A DNA stretch of 64,000 bases from assembly GCA_964442185.1 (NCBI GenBank), contig CAYTWT010000293.1, forward strand, positions 30,758 through 94,757. Reading direction: 5' to 3'. The translations under genes were made by a program, and so were the position numbers. Below are positions 8,344-16,350 of this stretch, piece by piece. Position 1 is the first letter of the stretch, and each line of letters opens with the position of its first letter. This DNA is from CADEEV01 sp964442185. GTDB lineage: Bacteria > Acidobacteriota > Vicinamibacteria > Fen-336. Under the pieces are notes generated by a model that searched no databases, was not told the DNA's origin, and saw nothing but the letters and a program-made list of their open reading frames with translations.

Positions 8344-8358
8344 CGTGTTTCTGGCAGC

Positions 8359-10506
8359 CTACTTCGCGCTGTCGAGCGGCTTGCGCGCGAAGTGGTAGAG
8401 GGAGAAAGCGAGCGCCGCGAAAGCGAGGATCCCGACCAGTGCGCTATCGTGGATGGCAGGCAGGGCCGCGCCTAGATCGATCGCTGCCTTGGGCAGCCAT
8501 TCCCACTTCTCGGCGAGCTTGACGACGATCCCGAGCAGACCCACGATGCCGCCCGCGGCGATGAGGCCGCTGGCATAGAGAGCGCCCGGGCTCGCCTCGT
8601 CGTCGTGCTTCTTCTCCTGGCCGCGCTCCACGAGCCAGCGCACGAGCCCACCGCAGAAGATCGCCGCGGTCGTGCCGATGGACAGGTAGGAGCCGACGGC
8701 GAAGCTCAGCGAGCGGATCCCGAGCAACTCGACGCCGATCACGAGAAAGACGCCAAGGAACACGAGTCCCCACGGCAGCCGTCGGTCGAGGATGCCGCGG
8801 ATCACGACCGACATGAGGCGCGCCTGCGGCGCCGGAGCCTCCTGGCTGCCGATGCCCTGCACCCATTGAATCTCGATGCGCCCGGTCGCGGGATTGAACA
8901 GATAGGTTCCCTCGGGGATGGTCGGCGAACCGAGCACGTTGAGCAGCTTGTAGCTGTGCCCTTCGTAGCTGTAGGACTCCTCCAGGACGCTCACGCCCTC
9001 GGGAAGCTGCGCGGCGTCTACGGCGATGTCGGCTGGGACGTATTTCTCGAGCCCCTTGTTGACCGCGAGCAGCGTCACGCCGATCACGAACGAGGACGCG
9101 AGCACGCCCAGGAAGAGGCCTAGCTGCTGCGCTGACGGCGTGGCGCCCACCAGGTAGCCCGTTTTCAGGTCTTGCGAGGTGTTGCCGGCGTTGGCGGCGG
9201 CGATGCACACCGTGCCGCCGATCATCAGGGCGAGCGCGCCGTAGGCGCCGCTCGTCCAGCCTTGCAACAGGAAGAGCCCGCACGTCGCCATCAGGGTAGC
9301 GATCGCCATCCCTGAGATCGGGTTCGAGGAGGTGCCGATCAGCCCGACGAGCCGCGAGGACACGGTGACGAACAGGAAGCCGAAGATCACGATCAGGATG
9401 GACGCCAGCAGGTTGTGCAACGCGCTCGTGTGTGCCCCGGGCACCGGCTTGAACGTGAGCAGCAGCCACATCGCGACGACGATCGCGGCGGAGCCTGCCA
9501 GCACGACGGTCATCGGCAAATCGCGCGCCGTGCGACCCACGCTCGGCGCCGCCTGGGGCGAGCGACTCTTGCGCAGGTCGGCCGCGCCGGCCTTGAGCGC
9601 GGCGATGATGGTGGGTAGCGTGCGCGCCAGCGTGATGAGCCCGGCGGCCGCCACCGCGCCGGCGCCGATGTAGCGGATGTAGAAGTTCCACATCTCGCTC
9701 GAGGTCATGTCCGCGATTGGCTTGACGCTCGGGTAGATCGGCGTCGGCACCATGCTGCCGAAGAACTTGATCGTGGGCATCATCACGAGCCAGGAGAAGA
9801 CGCCGCCCGAGAAGATCACGCCGGCGATCTTCGGCCCGATGATGTAGCCGACGCCCAGGTACTCCGAGGTGGTCGCCGCGCGCAGCGACGCTCCCGGCAG
9901 CCACTTCGGGTCGTAGGTGGGGATCGGATTCAGCACCGCCAGCGCGTTCTCGTTCTGGAACACCGTGTACAGACTGCCCAGGCCGAGGCCGTAGAAGACC
10001 CGGCTCGCGAATGAGCCGCCCTTCTCGCCCGCGATCAACACGTCGGCGCAAGCGGTGCCCTCGGGATAGAGCAGGTTGCCGTGCTCCTTGACGATCAGTT
10101 GGCGCCGCAGCGGGATCATAAACAGTACGCCCAGGATGCCGCCGATCATGGCGAGCAGCAGGATGCGCGTGTACTCGAGCGGGAAGCCCAGGAAGATCAG
10201 CGCCGGCAGCGTGAAGATGACCCCGCCCGCCACCGACTCGCCCGCGGAGCCCGTGGTCTGGACCAGGTTGTTCTCGAGGATGCTGGCCTTGCCGAGGGCC
10301 CGCAGCAAGCTGATCGAGAGCACGGCGATCGGGATCGAGGCCGCGACCGTCAGGCCCGCACGCAGGCCCACGTAGACCGTCACGGCGCCAAAGACGATAC
10401 CGAACAGCATCCCGAGAATGACAGCCCGGGGCGTGAACTCGGGCACGTTCGCCGTGTCGGCGATGTAGGGCTTGAACTCGGCGGCCTGGGGTTTCTCTTC
10501 AGCCAT
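8359..10506 (-). CDS. OPT family oligopeptide transporter
   Basis: A 715-residue integral membrane protein of the oligopeptide transporter (OPT) superfamily, which imports peptides or metal-chelate complexes with protons. Characteristic segments are 'PEFTPRAVILGMLFGIVFGAVTVYVGLRAGLTVAASIPIAV', 'NNLVQTTGSAGESVAGGVIFTLPA', 'LLYPEGTACADVL' and 'GNTSQDLKTGYLVGATP'. Many hydrophobic helices (about 14-16) span the protein. A soluble insertion at about 490-560 ('EGVSVLEESYSYEGHSYKLL') separates the two halves. The start has Shine-Dalgarno GAGGAG. Confidence 0.92.
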   Translation of the reverse strand: MAEEKPQAAEFKPYIADTANVPEFTPRAVILGMLFGIVFGAVTVYVGLRAGLTVAASIPIAVLSISLLRALGKASILENNLVQTTGSAGESVAGGVIFTLPALIFLGFPLEYTRILLLAMIGGILGVLFMIPLRRQLIVKEHGNLLYPEGTACADVLIAGEKGGSFASRVFYGLGLGSLYTVFQNENALAVLNPIPTYDPKWLPGASLRAATTSEYLGVGYIIGPKIAGVIFSGGVFSWLVMMPTIKFFGSMVPTPIYPSVKPIADMTSSEMWNFYIRYIGAGAVAAAGLITLARTLPTIIAALKAGAADLRKSRSPQAAPSVGRTARDLPMTVVLAGSAAIVVAMWLLLTFKPVPGAHTSALHNLLASILIVIFGFLFVTVSSRLVGLIGTSSNPISGMAIATLMATCGLFLLQGWTSGAYGALALMIGGTVCIAAANAGNTSQDLKTGYLVGATPSAQQLGLFLGVLASSFVIGVTLLAVNKGLEKYVPADIAVDAAQLPEGVSVLEESYSYEGHSYKLLNVLGSPTIPEGTYLFNPATGRIEIQWVQGIGSQEAPAPQARLMSVVIRGILDRRLPWGLVFLGVFLVIGVELLGIRSLSFAVGSYLSIGTTAAIFCGGLVRWLVERGQEKKHDDEASPGALYASGLIAAGGIVGLLGIVVKLAEKWEWLPKAAIDLGAALPAIHDSALVGILAFAALAFSLYHFARKPLDSAK

Positions 10507-10543
10507 CCTCTGCTCCTCTCACGCCTGTTTGGAAGTATGGGAT

Positions 10544-10549
10544 TATACT
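10544..10549 (+). promoter_or_regulatory. -10 element (TATACT) of a leaderless promoter
   Basis: TATACT ends 6 nt before the ATG at 10556; the start codon has no Shine-Dalgarno. Transcription would start on the ATG itself. Confidence 0.5.
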
Positions 10550-10555
10550 CGGCCC

Positions 10556-11746
10556 ATGGTGCGGCGGCGGGCATCAGGCCTGCTCCTGATGGCATTCTTT
10601 GTAGCCGTCGCGGTCTTTCCCCAGGAACGCGCCTCGCGCTACGAGATGCAGTACGGGGAGCCGGTCGAAGTGTCGATCTCCGATCTTGCCCAAAACCCCT
10701 CTTCCTACGAGAACCGCTCGGTGCGGACGCGCGGACGGCTCGAACTCGAGGCCTCGGGATCGTTCCACACGTATGCGATCCGCAACAACTTCGGCGACAA
10801 GGTTCGCGTGGCGCCGGTCTCCGAGGTCGCTGCGGCATGGGACTCCGAGGTCCTGACCATGATCGGCCGCGATCTCGACGTCACCGGCGTGTTCCTCAGG
10901 GCCACGTCGCAGCAACTCTCGAGCGCGGGGTCGGGTGGCACCGGCACCATCCAGTTCTGGACGTTCCTGGGCGAGGCGCCCGAGATCAAGGACGACGCGA
11001 AGGTGCCGGTTGCCACTCTCGAGCAGCTCGCCACGAACCCGGCTCGTTTCGAGGGGCGCCAGCTCAAGGTGATCGGCCAGTTTCGCGGCCGCAATCTCTT
11101 CGGCGATCTCCCGCCCAGCACGCAAACGAGCCGCGCCGACTGGGTCGTGAAGGACGACGTCTACGCACTCTGGATCACCGGCCGCAAACCCAAGGGTGAG
11201 GGCTTCGAGCTCGACCCCGGCCTCAAGCGCGACACCGGCAAGTGGCTGGAGGTGACCGGCCGCGTCGACGTACGCCGCGGCTTCGCCTACCTGACGGCGC
11301 AGCGCGTCGCCCTCAGCCTGCCGCCGACCCCCACGGCTCGAGTCGAGCCGCCCACGCCTCCGCCTGAGCGCCCGAAGCTGCCGCCGATGGTGATCTTCGC
11401 CCTGCCGCTCGACGGCGAGAGCGACGTGCCGGGCGAGGCGCGTTTCGCCGTCCAGTTCAGCAAGGACATGGATGAGGACAGCTTGAAGGGACGCGTCGTG
11501 CTGCGCTACGCCGGCCGGCCGCAACCGGGCGACCGCGACCTCGACGGCGTCGTGATGCGCTACGACGGTGGCCGCCGCGCGCTCATCATCGACCCTGGCG
11601 ATGTGCTTCGCCCTGGGCGCCAGGTCGAACTCCTGCTGCTGCCAGGGATCGTCGACTCAGACGGTGTGCCGCTGGCTCCGCGCCAGGGCCCGCTCCCGGA
11701 AGGCGCCACGGTCGTCGACGCTCTGCACTGGCGAATCAGGCTCTGA
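10556..11746 (+). CDS. Secreted protein with C-terminal Ig-like (Big_5) domain
   Basis: A 396-residue product with an N-terminal signal peptide (RRRASGLLLMAFFVAVAVFPQ). Residues about 30-260 hold two similar OB-like segments: 'VSISDLAQNPSSYENRSVRTRGRLEL' and 'ATLEQLATNPARFEGRQLKVIGQFRG' are clear internal repeats. A Pro-rich linker follows (PTPTARVEPPTPPPERPKLPP). The C-terminal 'ALPLDGESDVPGEARFAVQFSKDMDEDSLKGRVVLRY' is a Big_5/SbsA-type Ig-like domain. ATG 10556 was chosen over the upstream frame because the signal peptide starts there. Probably periplasmic or surface-attached, with no enzymatic motif. Confidence 0.72.
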   Translation: MVRRRASGLLLMAFFVAVAVFPQERASRYEMQYGEPVEVSISDLAQNPSSYENRSVRTRGRLELEASGSFHTYAIRNNFGDKVRVAPVSEVAAAWDSEVLTMIGRDLDVTGVFLRATSQQLSSAGSGGTGTIQFWTFLGEAPEIKDDAKVPVATLEQLATNPARFEGRQLKVIGQFRGRNLFGDLPPSTQTSRADWVVKDDVYALWITGRKPKGEGFELDPGLKRDTGKWLEVTGRVDVRRGFAYLTAQRVALSLPPTPTARVEPPTPPPERPKLPPMVIFALPLDGESDVPGEARFAVQFSKDMDEDSLKGRVVLRYAGRPQPGDRDLDGVVMRYDGGRRALIIDPGDVLRPGRQVELLLLPGIVDSDGVPLAPRQGPLPEGATVVDALHWRIRL

Positions 11747-11808
11747 TCCGACGCCTTGCGACGCCGATGCGCACGCCGCGGCAGCGCTCCTGACAGCCGC
11801 GTCGGCAG

Positions 11809-12333
11809 CTATTTCAGCAATTCGCGGAGTTTCCCGGGTAGGGCTTTCGACTTTTCGAGGACGGCAGCGGCCATCGCCTTGCGGCGCTCCCCTACGCGGG
11901 CGCGCAGCCGCGCATCGCCCATCGCGAGCAGTGTCACGGCGAGATGGCCGGCGTTGGCGGCGCCCATCGCGCCGACGCCGACGGTCGCGACCGGGATGCC
12001 CGTTGGCATCTGCACGGTCGAGAGCAGCGCGTCCACGCCCGCAAGCGACGAGCCCGCGAGCGGCACGCCGATGACCGGCAGCAGCGTGTGGGCTGCGACG
12101 ACGCCGGCCAGATGCGCCGAGCCTCCCGCTCCGGCGATCACGAGCTTGAATCCGCGCCGCTCGGCCTCGCGCGCGAAACGCGTGGCCTGCTCGGGGCTGC
12201 GGTGGGCCGAGAGCACGCGGATGTCGTAGCCGAGGCGGTAGCTCTCGAGCACCTTCACGCACTCAGCCATCGCGGGCAGATCGCTGTCGCTGCCCATCAG
12301 TATCGCGATGGGCGGAGTCCCACGCCGGAGCAT
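11809..12333 (-). CDS. purE: N5-carboxyaminoimidazole ribonucleotide mutase PurE
   Basis: PurE (class I or II) carries out the carboxylation/rearrangement step to CAIR in purine synthesis. The 174 residues show 'ILMGSDSDLPAM' (substrate phosphate loop), 'RVLSAHRSPEQ' with the catalytic His, 'IAGAGGSAHLAGVVAAHT' and 'VQMPTGIPVATVGVG'. It lies 4 nt downstream of purD on the same strand, so the two form an operon. No purK is seen in the window, so whether it uses N5-CAIR or AIR plus CO2 cannot be decided here. Confidence 0.95.
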   Translation of the reverse strand: MLRRGTPPIAILMGSDSDLPAMAECVKVLESYRLGYDIRVLSAHRSPEQATRFAREAERRGFKLVIAGAGGSAHLAGVVAAHTLLPVIGVPLAGSSLAGVDALLSTVQMPTGIPVATVGVGAMGAANAGHLAVTLLAMGDARLRARVGERRKAMAAAVLEKSKALPGKLRELLK

Positions 12334-12337
12334 CGCG

Positions 12338-13627
12338 CTACTTGGCTTGTAGTCGCGCGAGCGCGCGGCGGCCGATGTCCTTGCGGTAGTGCATGCCTGC
12401 GAAGGATACCTTGGCGACGCCCTCGTACGCCCGCTGGATCGCGCCTTCCAGGTTGGCGCCCAGTGCAGTGATCCCGAGCACGCGCCCGCCGACGGTGATC
12501 GTCTTCCCTTCCTTGGTCGCGGTTGCCGCGTGGAAGGCGAACACGTCGCTCTGGCCCTTCAGCGAGTCGAGCCCGGAGATGGCCTGGCCAGCCTCGGAGT
12601 TGTCGGGATAGCCCTTGCTCGAGATCACGACACAGACCGACGGCTCCTTGGCCCACTCGATCTTGGCGTCCCTCAGCTGCCCGTCGGCGATGCCCTTCAG
12701 CACCGGCACGATGTCGGAGCGCATCCGGGCCAGGATCGCCTGCGTCTCCGGGTCGCCGAAGCGCGCGTTGAACTCGAGCGTCTTGGGACCCTGCTCCGTC
12801 ATCATGATCCCGGCGTACAGCACGCCCTGGTAGCGGCGGTTCTCGGCAGCCATGCCGGCGATCGTGGGCAGGATGACCTCCTGCATGATCTGTTTGTGGC
12901 CGTCGAGCGTCAGCGTGGTCGCGGGCGAGACGGCGCCCATGCCTCCGGTGTTCGGGCCTTCGTCGTTTTCGAGCAGGCGCTTGTGGTCCTGCGCGGACAT
13001 CAGCGGCAGCGCTCGGGCGCCGTCCGAGAAGACGAGGAACGAAACCTCTTCGCCCGTCAGGAACTCCTCGATCACGAGCTTGGATCCGGCCGAACCGAAT
13101 TTCTTGTCGGTCATCATGAGATTGATGACCGCCTTGGCTTCCTTCGCGTCTTTCGCGAGCACCGTTCCCTTGCCCGAGGCGAGGCCATCGGCCTTCAGCA
13201 CGATCGGGAAGCCGAACGGCGCCTCCTTGACGACAGCAAGCGCCTCGTCGACGGTCGTGCAGATGCGGTAGCTCGGAGACGGGACCTTGTGGCGCTGCAT
13301 GAACTCGCGGGCAAACGCCTTCGAGCCTTCGAGCTCGGCTGCGGCGCGGCTCGGACAGAAGATCGACAGCCCGCGCCGCGAGAACTCGTCGGCGATGCCG
13401 AGAACCATCGGAAGCTCGGGGCCGACGACGGTCAGATCGGCCTTGATCGTCTGCGCGAAGTCGGCCACCTCCACGATGTTGGAGGTGTCAATCGGGACGC
13501 AATCGGCCAGTTCGGCGATCCCGGCATTCCCGGGGGCGCAGTACACCTCGGTGACGAGGGGGCTCTGGCGGATCTTCCAGGCGAGGGCATGCTCACGGCC
13601 CCCGTTCCCGACGACCAAGACTCTCAC
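12338..13627 (-). CDS. purD: Phosphoribosylamine-glycine ligase
   Basis: PurD (GARS) joins glycine to phosphoribosylamine with ATP, the second step of purine synthesis. The 429-residue protein has the N-domain 'VLVVGNGGREHALAWKI', the ATP-grasp region ('LKADGLASGKGTVLAKD', 'VIEEFLTGEEVSFLVFSDG') and the C-domain 'KPSVCVVISSKGYPD' type segment (here EPSVCVV). The start is GTG at 13627 with GGAGAA upstream. purE follows after 4 nt. Confidence 0.96.
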   Translation of the reverse strand: MRVLVVGNGGREHALAWKIRQSPLVTEVYCAPGNAGIAELADCVPIDTSNIVEVADFAQTIKADLTVVGPELPMVLGIADEFSRRGLSIFCPSRAAAELEGSKAFAREFMQRHKVPSPSYRICTTVDEALAVVKEAPFGFPIVLKADGLASGKGTVLAKDAKEAKAVINLMMTDKKFGSAGSKLVIEEFLTGEEVSFLVFSDGARALPLMSAQDHKRLLENDEGPNTGGMGAVSPATTLTLDGHKQIMQEVILPTIAGMAAENRRYQGVLYAGIMMTEQGPKTLEFNARFGDPETQAILARMRSDIVPVLKGIADGQLRDAKIEWAKEPSVCVVISSKGYPDNSEAGQAISGLDSLKGQSDVFAFHAATATKEGKTITVGGRVLGITALGANLEGAIQRAYEGVAKVSFAGMHYRKDIGRRALARLQAK

Positions 13628-13664
13628 GCTGGAGTTTCTCCGGTCAAAAAGACTGCTAAAGCTC

Positions 13665-14510
13665 TCATGAGTGGGACTTTCCTGTCAAGGAGAGCACCCT
13701 GGCGTAGACCTCGCGGGCAGGCAAGCCCAGGGCCCGGGCCACTTCCTTGACGGCTTCCCGACGGGTCTTTCCGCCTTCGACGAGGCGGGAGAACAGGGCC
13801 TCGGCAGATTCCTGGGGACCGGACGCTTTGGACGCTCCCGCCAACACCAGGACGATCTCGCCTTTGACCGTTTGGCGGCTCGAAAGGCCCGCGCGGAGCG
13901 TCGAAAGCCGCCCGCGCAGGTGTTCCTCGTGCAGCTTTGTCAACTCGCGGCCCAGGAACGCCTCGCGATCGCCGAAGGCCGCCTGCAGATCGGCCAGAGT
14001 CGCGAGAATACGCACCGGAGATTCGTAGAACACCAGCGTCTCACGAGCGCTCGTGAACTCCGCGATCGCCTTCTGGCGCGCGCTGGCCTTGGCCGGGAGG
14101 AAGCCCACGAAGAGAAAGCGGTCCGTGGGGAGGCCCGCGACCGAAAGCGCGGCCACGGCCGCGCTGGCGCCTGGCACAGGTAGCACGCACAGGCCGGCGG
14201 CCCGCGCTTCCCGCACGAGCCGGAAGCCGGGGTCGGAGATGCCGGGCGTGCCGGCGTCCGAAACCAAGGCCACGTCATGGCCCAGGCGCAGCTCCGCCAG
14301 GATCTGCTCGCCCTTCCAGCGCTCGTTGTGCTCGAAGTAGGAGGTGGTCCTCGTCAAGATCCCATGCGCTCTCAACAGCTTGGCCGTCCGCCGAGTGTCT
14401 TCGCAGGCGATCAGGCTGGCATCGCGCAGCACCCGCAAGGCGCGCAGCGTCACGTCCTCGAGGTTGCCAAGGGGCGTCGCGACGACGTACAACCGGCCAG
14501 AAACCTCCAT
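13665..14510 (-). CDS. rsmI: 16S rRNA (cytidine-1402-2'-O)-methyltransferase RsmI
   Basis: RsmI methylates the ribose of C1402 in the decoding centre of 16S rRNA using SAM. With ATG at 14510 it has 281 residues, the usual length. Family motifs are 'LYVVATPLGNLEDVTLRALRVL', 'CEDTRRTAKLL', 'VSDAGTPGISDPGFRLV' and 'FYESPVRILATL', followed by a C-terminal helical domain. A longer upstream frame has no resemblance to the family. TATGAT on the minus strand (14525-14520) lies 9 nt before the ATG, so the mRNA may be leaderless. Divergent from rpsU. Confidence 0.94.
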   Translation of the reverse strand: MEVSGRLYVVATPLGNLEDVTLRALRVLRDASLIACEDTRRTAKLLRAHGILTRTTSYFEHNERWKGEQILAELRLGHDVALVSDAGTPGISDPGFRLVREARAAGLCVLPVPGASAAVAALSVAGLPTDRFLFVGFLPAKASARQKAIAEFTSARETLVFYESPVRILATLADLQAAFGDREAFLGRELTKLHEEHLRGRLSTLRAGLSSRQTVKGEIVLVLAGASKASGPQESAEALFSRLVEGGKTRREAVKEVARALGLPAREVYARVLSLTGKSHS

Positions 14511-14540
14511 GCCCGCCCGATCATAAGCCGAGGAGCTGGT

Positions 14541-14569
14541 TTGACACCCCTCCGGGCCTCGTCTAGCAT
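14541..14569 (+). promoter_or_regulatory. rpsU promoter
   Basis: TTGACA (14541-14546), 17-bp spacer, TAGCAT (14564-14569). This is a near-consensus promoter facing rpsU, with an untranslated leader of about 70 nt. Confidence 0.75.
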
Positions 14570-14646
14570 CACGAAAGCCTTGGGAGCGTTGCGGCCAGCG
14601 GCTCCCGGAGAGGCCCAATCCACGAGAGTCAGGGGGTGTATCCGTT

Positions 14647-14844
14647 TTGGCCGAGATCAAGATCCAAGATGGCGAGTCGATCGAGAATGCCCTCCGCCGC
14701 TTCAAGCGCAAAGTTCAGCAAGAAGACATCATCAAGGACATCAAGAAGCACACCTTCTACCTGAAGCCCGGCGACAAGAAACGGGCCAAGCAGGCCCTCG
14801 CCCGCAAGCGAAACCGCAAGAAACTTCGTCGCGAAGTCGAGTAA
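14647..14844 (+). CDS. rpsU: 30S ribosomal protein S21
   Basis: Small basic ribosomal protein of the 30S subunit, near the anti-Shine-Dalgarno region of 16S rRNA. The 65 residues match the family throughout: 'ESIENALRRFKRKVQQEDIIKDIKKHTFY' and the basic tail 'KKRAKQALARKRNRKKLRRE'. The start codon is TTG, with AGGGGGTG about 9 nt upstream. A zinc-ribbon protein gene follows after a GC-rich hairpin. Confidence 0.95.
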   Translation: MAEIKIQDGESIENALRRFKRKVQQEDIIKDIKKHTFYLKPGDKKRAKQALARKRNRKKLRREVE

Positions 14845-14860
14845 GCAGCCAAGAACCACC

Positions 14861-14888
14861 CCCCGGGGCGCTTTGGCAAGCCCCGGGG
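14861..14888 (+). terminator. GC-only hairpin between rpsU and the zinc-ribbon gene
   Basis: CCCCGGGGC (14861-14869) pairs with GCCCCGGGG (14880-14888) around a 10-nt loop. Only CGTTT follows, so this is at best a weak terminator or a processing/attenuation hairpin. It lies in the 77-bp gap between two co-directional genes. Confidence 0.45.
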
Positions 14889-14921
14889 CGTTTACGCCCT
14901 TGTTCCCCGGAGGGCCCGAGC

Positions 14922-15227
14922 TTGGAATACCGCGACAAAACGCTCACCTGCGTCGATTGCGAGAAGCCATTCGTGTGGATCGCGAGCGAGCAGCTCTTCT
15001 ACGCCGACCGTGGCTTCAAGAACGAGCCGAAGCGGTGCCGCGAGTGCAAGTCGAAGAAGTTTGCGGGAGCGGGCGGCCGCGCGCGAATCTCGACCGCCGC
15101 CGTGTGTTCGCAATGTGGAAAGCAGACGACCGTGCCCTTCGAGCCCAAGCACGGGCGCCCGGTGTTCTGCGAGGACTGCTTCAAGCAGCGCCGTCAGAGC
15201 CTCGGTCCCGTGCGTCGCGCGCGATAG
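14922..15227 (+). CDS. Zinc-ribbon protein with two CxxC pairs
   Basis: A 101-residue, very basic protein starting at TTG 14922 (GGAGGG 7 nt upstream). The N-terminal half has the zinc-ribbon pattern CVDC...CREC (residues about 10-45, 'LTCVDCEKPFVWIASEQLFYADRGF'). The C-terminal half has a second pair CSQC...CEDC. Both sites could bind Zn2+. Proteins of this type occur in several bacterial phyla without known function; nucleic-acid binding is plausible from the charge. It shares a transcript with rpsU unless the hairpin at 14861-14888 stops it. The 3' end overlaps the convergent pta gene. Confidence 0.8.
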   Translation: MEYRDKTLTCVDCEKPFVWIASEQLFYADRGFKNEPKRCRECKSKKFAGAGGRARISTAAVCSQCGKQTTVPFEPKHGRPVFCEDCFKQRRQSLGPVRRAR

Positions 15228-16245
15228 CGCCTAAGGGCCGACGCTGCAGACTTCTTGCCTGCACGGCAGTGACGGCGATCGCGTCGACGATGTCGTCGAT
15301 GGAACAGCCGCGCGACAGGTCGTTCGCCGGCTTCGCGAGGCCCTGGAGAATCGGGCCGATAGCCTTCGCTCCTGCGAGCCGCTCGACCAGCTTGTAGCCG
15401 ATGTTGCCAGAGTCGAGGTCCGGGAAGACGAGGACGTTGGCTTGGCCCGCGACCGCGCTACCCGGGGCCTTGCTCTCGCCGACGGCGGGTACGAGCGCCG
15501 CGTCGAGTTGAAGCTCGCCGTCGCACACGAGAAGGCTCGATCGCTCGCGCGCCATCCGAGCCGCCTCGCGGACCTTGCGCGAACGCGCGTGCTCTGCGCT
15601 ACCGTGCGTCGAGAACGACAAGAACGCGAGGCGCGGCGTCTGCCGCAGGAACAGGCGGGCACTTTCGGCCGCGAGCAAACCGATCTCGGCGAGCTCCGAC
15701 GCCGTCGGCTCGGGGTTGACACCGCAATCGGCGAACACCAGCAGGCCTTCGTCCCCGAACTCAGCCCTTGGCGTCGCCATCAGCATGAAGGACGAGACCC
15801 GTTCCACTCCGGCGCGCGGGCCGATGCCACGCAACGCCGCACGCAGAGTCGCGGCTGTCGTGCTCCGCGCGCCCGCTACGAAGCCGTCGTATCGACCCGC
15901 CGCCACCTGGAGCGCACCCCACAGCAGGGGGTCAGAGAGGTGACGGCGTGCCTCCTCGCCGACGACACCGCGGTGCCGCACGCGGGCCTCGTAGACGCCC
16001 AGGGCCGCTTCGAAGGCCGGTCCGGCCGAGGGAACCGCCTCCTGGGTGATGCCGGCGAGATCGACCGAAGCCTCGCGCGCCACTGCGTCCAACGCCGCTG
16101 GGTCGCCGAGCAGGGTGACGCGGGCAATGCCCTCAGCAGTCGCCTTGGCGGCGGCCCGCAGTGTGCGGGGCTCACTGCCCTCAGGCAATACGATCGAGGC
16201 GGAGACCTCGCGGGCGCGGGCGCGGAGCCGATCCACGAAACCCAT
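15181..16245 (-). CDS. pta: Phosphate acetyltransferase
   Basis: Pta interconverts acetyl-CoA and acetyl phosphate. The 354-residue short-form protein starts at ATG 16245 ('MGFVDRLRARAREVSASIVLPEG') and has 'FVAGARSTTAATLRA', 'ADCGVNPEPTASELAEIGLLAAESARLF' and 'GPILQGLAKPANDLSRGC', followed by 'DIVDAIAVTAVQA'. After this typical end there are about 24 extra residues (RSLQRRPLGAIARDARDRGSDGAA) encoded inside the convergent zinc-ribbon gene, a 47-bp overlap. The upstream extension of the frame is not family-like and was dropped. No acetate kinase is in the window. Confidence 0.9.
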   Translation of the reverse strand: MGFVDRLRARAREVSASIVLPEGSEPRTLRAAAKATAEGIARVTLLGDPAALDAVAREASVDLAGITQEAVPSAGPAFEAALGVYEARVRHRGVVGEEARRHLSDPLLWGALQVAAGRYDGFVAGARSTTAATLRAALRGIGPRAGVERVSSFMLMATPRAEFGDEGLLVFADCGVNPEPTASELAEIGLLAAESARLFLRQTPRLAFLSFSTHGSAEHARSRKVREAARMARERSSLLVCDGELQLDAALVPAVGESKAPGSAVAGQANVLVFPDLDSGNIGYKLVERLAGAKAIGPILQGLAKPANDLSRGCSIDDIVDAIAVTAVQARSLQRRPLGAIARDARDRGSDGAA

Positions 16246-16281
16246 CGCCGCGGACGCTAACACAAGTTGGGGACGCTTTCG

Positions 16282-16311
16282 TTGACACGCGGCGAGCCGC
16301 TGTGATAGCGT
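16282..16311 (+). promoter_or_regulatory. Promoter of the STAS gene
   Basis: TTGACA (16282-16287), 18-bp spacer, TAGCGT (16306-16311). The STAS start codon is 39 bp further on, with its own GGGGGAA Shine-Dalgarno. Confidence 0.65.
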
Positions 16312-16350
16312 TTCCGCCTCGTAACTACCTGAAGCTGTGGGGGAACGCCA

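Larger units (their letters stand above)
8114..8350 (+). ncRNA. Putative small structured RNA / mRNA leader with full anti-Shine-Dalgarno complement
   Basis: The unit runs from a promoter to an intrinsic terminator with no long gene inside, giving a transcript of about 235 nt. Near its 5' end AGAAAGGAGGTGGTCC (8120-8135) can pair with the complete 3' tail of 16S rRNA (GGATCACCTCCTTTCT) over 16 nt with a single G-U. A 12-codon GTG ORF follows. Downstream are potential stems CATCC/GGATG (8195-8199 with 8215-8219), GGTCG/CGACC (8231-8235 with 8282-8286) and GGCC/GGCC (8264-8267 with 8273-8276). Neighbouring genes are on the other strand, so it is not the leader of a downstream gene. I do not recognise an RNA family. 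Confidence 0.55.
7852..8358. other. 507-bp gene-free stretch containing a small RNA transcription unit
   Basis: This gap lies between a minus-strand MBL gene and the 3' end of the minus-strand OPT gene. Its right half holds, on the plus strand, a promoter, a 12-codon ORF with an extreme Shine-Dalgarno, potential RNA hairpins and an intrinsic terminator (listed separately). The left part (7852-8078) shows nothing else I can support. A 94-codon frame covering 7898-8182 has no family resemblance and is crossed by the promoter. Confidence 0.6.
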
